Positions 59,719 to 64,000 of a DNA stretch of 64,000 bases are shown piece by piece. Both the position numbers and the translations under genes were made by a program. The notes beneath the pieces are model-generated. The model was not told the origin of the DNA. It ran no database searches and worked only from the letters and a program-made list of their open reading frames with translations. Location of the stretch: NCBI GenBank assembly GCA_963854735.1, contig OY978103.1, positions 372,001 through 436,000 on the forward strand, given 5' to 3'. The DNA comes from Marvania coccoides (lineage: Eukaryota; Chlorophyta; Trebouxiophyceae; Chlorellales; Chlorellaceae). How positions within the stretch are numbered: position 1 is the stretch's first letter; every line of letters begins with the position of its first letter.

Positions 59719-61120
59719 TCACGGCGCCCTGGGATGGGGCGGGGCGTTGAGTTGGATTGTGGGCGGCTGTCCCGCTCTCAGCCGTCTCACTTCTGCCGCG
59801 ACAACCTTGGCCATCGCCCTATCTGCACGCCCATAAGCAATATGTAGACGGGTTAATGCAGCTAATCAATCTACACACAAAACACGTCTGTGCATGAAGC
59901 AATAACACAACAAAAGAATCAATCAAAACGCGGCAGTCCAAAACTCACAGCTCTGCTGTGTGACCCCGGCCACATGAGGTGTCAGATACACGCTGGGATG
60001 GGCAGCGATAGGGTCTTCAGGGTCAAACGGCTCAAAAAACTGCACATCCAGCCCCATCCCGCCAATTTTCCCACTGTTCAACCCCGCCAGCACCGCAGCG
60101 TAGTCCAACAAACCGCCTCTGGCGACATTCACAATTCGCACCCCCTGCTTGCAGCTTCTGAGAAAACCTGCGTCTACCAGGCCCACATTGGAGGCGTCCT
60201 GCTTGCAGGTGATTATAATAACGTCAGCAGTGGCCGTCAGCCGGGCCCCGTCTTCCGGCCAAACTCCTTTATTTTTCAAGGCGGATTCCGCTCTCTGGGA
60301 GGCTATGTCGGCGTCTGAGCCCCATGGGGACCGTCGCAGCGCGGAAATTGTGACGCCAAACGGGACCAGCCGGGGAATGAGCTCCTTTGCGATGCTGCCA
60401 AATCCTACGACCAAAATATCAAGGCTTTGCAGCATGCAGCCCAGGGGGACCCCCAGTCGCCGATTTTGAATGCTGCAACGAAACAATACACCCCCAAAAT
60501 ATAAAACACCTCAAAATTTACTCATTTTTATGTTCAAATCGAGAAATAACGATAATAATAATTATAATAATTATTATTCGAAAACTTGCCTTCCCTGCAT
60601 TGCGTTTATATTTCGCAGCGTGGCCAGCGTGAGGAGAATCGCCATCTCTGCGCAGCTGGCGGCGTTGGGGGTGTTCCCCGAGGGAATGTTTGACACCCAA
60701 ATGCCGAGCTCGGTGGCTGTGAGAGTATCCACTGCCTCAACGCCTGTTCCGTATTGGATGACGAGCTTCAGGGTGGGGGCCTGTTTTAATAATGACCCTG
60801 GGAGGGCGGTCATTAAAGGTACCACGACGTCTGTATCCTGAGTGCACGAAGAAAGAATGCAAATTTGGCTAATCAATGGAGCTGGAGGGGCGAGCGGCGT
60901 TGATTTTTTTTACCTGAAGCTCTTTTTTGGTATTCTCGCGATCACATTGCACCACCACGACATCATCGGTGTCTTCCAGCTCCTCTTTTGTGAACTGAAA
61001 GCCGAAATGCATGTCTCGGCCGCAGAAGAGGACCTGCAAAGACATGATTTAATATCTATGAGGTGAAACCAAACAAACGAGCGGACCAGGGGAGGCTAGC
61101 GCAGCGCACCGCACCTTCAT
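59719..61120 (-). CDS. D-isomer-specific 2-hydroxyacid dehydrogenase
   Basis: Five exons on the minus strand: 61120-61115, 61033-60914, 60837-60590, 60472-59949 and 59822-59719, in phase, giving 333 residues. The first coding exon holds only ATGAAG. Domain features are the substrate-domain YGTGVEAVD and GNTPNAASCAEMAILLTLA, the nucleotide loop LDILVVGFGSIAKEL, the catalytic Arg in NVARGGLLD, the Glu region DVQFFEPFDPEDP, and the His in TPHVAGVTQQS. It oxidises or reduces a D-2-hydroxyacid with NAD(P). The phosphoglycerate dehydrogenase subgroup is possible but not shown. The intron between exons 3 and 4 has a GC donor (GGAAG|GCAAGT), and only that site keeps phase. No transit peptide is visible. 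Confidence 0.85.
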
Positions 61121-61421
61121 TTCTCAAACTGTTATTAAAAATAAAATGAGCCGTCGAGGGCGGAGAATTCGGCACCAGGCTGGCGAGTGATCAAAGCGCC
61201 AGCGCTCGTACCTGGCGCTCGGCTATTTTTTTGAAATTCAATAGGTGACAGCCGCTTACAGGCAATGTACTAGTATTATACTAGTATTGTGGCTAGAAGC
61301 TTTATTTTCCGATACACTTGTGGGACAACTATGCAACGTATCGCAAAGCAGCTGCGACAGCAAATGAACACGTACGCGTTTAAATTATCACGTCGCAGCA
61401 GCATAACTCATACGTATTTGT
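61121..61421. other. Short intergenic region
   Basis: The region lies between two minus-strand genes and holds the dehydrogenase promoter area. A small inverted repeat (AGCGCCAG, 9-base loop, CTGGCGCT) lies near 61195-61219. It is otherwise unremarkable. Confidence 0.35.
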
Positions 61422-62831
61422 TTACTCCGGCTTGCGTGCCACGATGAAGTTGCAGAAGTTACCGCTCATAGCCACGCTGTGGTCGGGTTTGATGGCGCCG
61501 CACTCCCTGTAGGCCGCCTCCAGCAGCGCTTTGGCCTCCTCTTCGGCGTTCTCCCGCCCTGCCGCCTTTGCCTGCATCACCGCCATTTTCAGGGGGAAGG
61601 GGGTCTTCCACAGCAGGTTCCACCACTGCCCCTGCTCGCCACCGGGCAGACGGAAAGTAATTTCCACCTGGCGGTGGTATACACCCTCAAAACCAACCGC
61701 CTTGACCACCTGCAAATACATAATAAGCCACCACCGCAATAATTTCTAAATTAGCCGTGTAATTAACCCCCAACCGTCAAAAGCGAGGGGGTTCTGTATT
61801 GAAAACAGACAGCAAAATTTGAATTAAAAATGTTTTAGTTAAATATCGAATATCATTTCTTGAATTATTCTGACCTCGCACAGCCCTTTAGCGTCTCCAA
61901 ATCGCATGGCTTGATTGACGGTGGCAAGTGGGGCGTCAGGCGTAGGAGGCATCACTTTCTTGGCTACGTCAGCTGCCACAGTGAAGAACGGCACGGTGGA
62001 GGCCCAAACAGCCACCATCAGCAGCCCTCCAGGCTTGAGCACTCGGTAAAACCCCGCAAGTCCTTCTTTTTCTTCTGGGAAGAACATCAGTCCCAGGGAG
62101 CAGGTGACGGCGTCGCAGGAAGCATCCGCGAAGTCACTCAAATTTTGACCGTCGGCCTGCAGTCGCAAAACACGAAAACAAAAAATCAATTCGAGCTTAA
62201 TCCAAGACGAGCTTTTATTATCCTCGGCGTGCACTGGTATATGAAAAAAATTGCCCCCCCTCCCCCCCCAAATCAGTTATTGCCCATAACTTCCCCCAGT
62301 TTCATGTGTTGCTCATTACCTGCTGGAAGGTGATGTTCTTGATTTCAGCACGCTCAGCACGCGCCGTACCCAGCGGGAGGTATGTCTCAGCGATGTCAGT
62401 AGCAATCACTGAAGCGGAGGGCAGCAGCTTGGCCAGCGACATGCCGGGCTCGCCAGAAGCCGCTGCGATGTCGAGAATGACTGCGCCGGCTTTGCCTTCC
62501 ATGGCTGGCACCACAATTTTCACAAACTGCTCGTGAACTTCTGGCATGAAGTCTTCTGAAAGCACGATTTCAGAGTAGCCATGGGCAAAGATCTCCCACT
62601 TTTCTTTTTCTTTGGCCCGCAGAGTCTCCTGCAAAGGGAAAGTTGTTGCACGATGGGCTTGGCTTTAGTACTGAAATTATTTGATGTACAAAAGAATAGC
62701 GGCTCAAGAGAGGGCGGTGAGCGGGCGAATAAAGAAGAAGGAATACGGCAATGTGGATTAACGACCATTGATCTCACAAATGTGAGATATACCAGTTTCC
62801 AGCGTCTACTCACGCTGGTTGTGCGGTCCAT
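61422..62831 (-). CDS. Class I SAM-dependent methyltransferase
   Basis: Four exons on the minus strand: 62831-62814, 62628-62320, 62156-61875 and 61709-61422, in phase 0 throughout, giving 298 residues. The first coding exon encodes only six residues. The SAM motif is AVILDIAAASGEPGMSLAKL. Motif II is VIATDIAETYL. The post-motif region CDAVTCSLGLMFFPE and YRVLKPGGLLMVAVWAS match the type 11 (UbiE/COQ5-like) family. The C-terminal ~95 residues form a separate cap-like part. The substrate is unknown. The absence of a clear transit peptide suggests a cytosolic enzyme, unless the short first exon is mis-modelled. Confidence 0.85.
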
Positions 62832-64000
62832 GGCGAATGCTAGTGTTTTTATTAATAGGTATTTAAATCGAGTTTGGCACAATAGGATGATCTGATCCGG
62901 CAACGAGATGACCTGCTCCAATCTCACAAATAAACTCAATTTTTTATTAATATACACATTAAATGAATTAAACGCTTTTTTCTCCTTACGTCATTCATGC
63001 TGCCATTCATTCACGAGGGTTTTAGGGGTTTAGGCTGGTATGGAAGCTGTTCCGACCCCAATAAGCCGGTTGAAGGGAAACACGGCAATGTAGTCTTCAG
63101 AGAAGACGGTCGGTTTGGAAAAATTTGATCACTCTGGCCTGGCGGCGAGAACAGCCCGGAAAGAAGCTAAACACAAAAGGCATCAAAGATGTTTCGCCAC
63201 ATTCTCACTTTTCGTCCGAAATTGTTGGTTCCTTCGACCATTTTGGACACCTTACTAACACCAGCAACACAAACTTCGCGGATTTGCAGGAACGCAGGAT
63301 TTGACATCTTCATTGATTTGCTTATGATACTCTTCGAAGGAGCCACAATTGTTCGGACACACCACCATTTAAGTAGATTTAGGTTACAACTCGTGGGTTC
63401 CCCAGGATTTTTCCGCGGGTGCTTCGCGGGAATAGTGAAAATTGTTTCAGGGGGACTCACCTACAAAAATGCGGCAGAAAGACGCTGGTACGCAAGCATA
63501 AAGATGTGGGCTGTCTCGTAACCATGCCAGAGTGTAGGCAAAGTGTTCAGAGATGGATTTATTTGGGCGGAGGGGGCGGAGGGGGGATCGTGAGCTGTCG
63601 GGGACAAGCAGGCAAACGAGAGAAAACAGAATTTTCTTCATCTGAAGAGCTGTGGCGAGATAGAAACATAGTCTGACCAGGAGAATGGAGTTGTTGAAGA
63701 AGAAAAAAGCTGTCTTGTCAAATCGAGATGTCGGCCCGAGAACACTTCGCCGTCACCTTGATGCCGCCGCCACGGGCCGTCACCTTGAAGGTGCAGCACC
63801 TATACCAACAGCCCCAAGGCAGCTTTAGCAAGTGTTTTGGCTCGGTTCGAGCTCCACATGTTCCCGTCTCCATAAATGACAGAATACAATGTAACGTGTC
63901 ATATAACAATGTAACGTCAGGAATAAAAGAAGATCTGCGAAAACGCCTATTTGCCACAAATTCGCAGCGTTTCCGTGCATATCCTAAAATTTTCAAGAGC
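62832..64000. other. Right flank, no gene supported
   Basis: Several frames of 60-110 codons exist on both strands, but none has protein character or fits splice phases. A direct repeat of GCCGTCACCTTGA occurs twice near 63751-63790. The region is probably intergenic up to the window edge. Confidence 0.4.

Noticed and set aside
61163..61178. GAATTCGGCACCAGG, close to a common cDNA-library linker
   Set aside because: It differs from the linker by one base, and the flanks show no vector or poly-A. It lies in plain genomic context upstream of a gene. Chance is the simplest reading.

Overview
This window is nuclear DNA from a eukaryote, most likely a flagellated member of the green lineage. Coding exons are GC-rich. 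Introns and intergenic DNA are AT-rich. Almost every gene is split by short spliceosomal introns. The green-lineage inference rests on four genes: a PsbP-type thylakoid-lumen protein with a plastid plus twin-arginine leader, an aspartic protease carrying the plant-specific saposin insert, a plant-style CCCH zinc-finger protein, and a HASTY/exportin-5. A coiled-coil protein resembling basal body-orientation factor 1 suggests cilia or flagella. I cannot name the genus.

I built 25 protein-coding gene models by matching splice phases across exons; 23 of them contain introns (72 in total). Left part (1-22 kb): PsbP-like (-), phytepsin-type aspartic protease (+), a small plastid membrane protein (-), a LEA-like helical protein (-), an S28 serine carboxypeptidase (+), a possible Golga7/Erf4-type protein (-), an unknown multi-span membrane protein (-), a small coiled-coil protein (-), an F-box protein (-) and exportin-5 (+). 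Middle (22-45 kb): a Kazal/GH9-like/transmembrane/kinase receptor (+), a CCCH protein (+), a long ankyrin protein (+), a tetraspanin-like membrane protein (-), a type II membrane FkbM methyltransferase (-), a plastid SAP/Rho-N protein (+) and a SURP-CID (CHERP-like) splicing factor (+). Right part (45-64 kb): two ribosome-biogenesis factors (WDR74, then NOP53, divergent), a BBOF1-like protein (-), AP-4 beta adaptin (+), phosphoserine phosphatase (-), a DDX42-type DEAD-box helicase (+), a 2-hydroxyacid dehydrogenase (-) and a class I methyltransferase (-). The last ~1.2 kb shows no gene I can support.

The most striking item is the receptor at 22136-26845. One uninterrupted exon joins the end of a GH9 (cellulase-family) ectodomain to a transmembrane helix and the start of a TKL-type kinase. 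The GH9 domain lacks the catalytic Asp pair (DAGD reads SGGG), so it looks like a cellulose- or wall-binding pseudoenzyme wired to a cytoplasmic kinase. Other notable items are four well-supported GC-AG introns, a 178-bp MITE-like inverted repeat, several short dispersed repeats shared between distant introns and intergenic regions, a three-copy ~80-bp repeat inside an exportin intron, and long GP and Gln codon repeats.

Genes are not in operons. Neighbours share strands only loosely, and several pairs are divergent with short shared upstream regions (LEA/S28, WDR74/NOP53, PSP/helicase).
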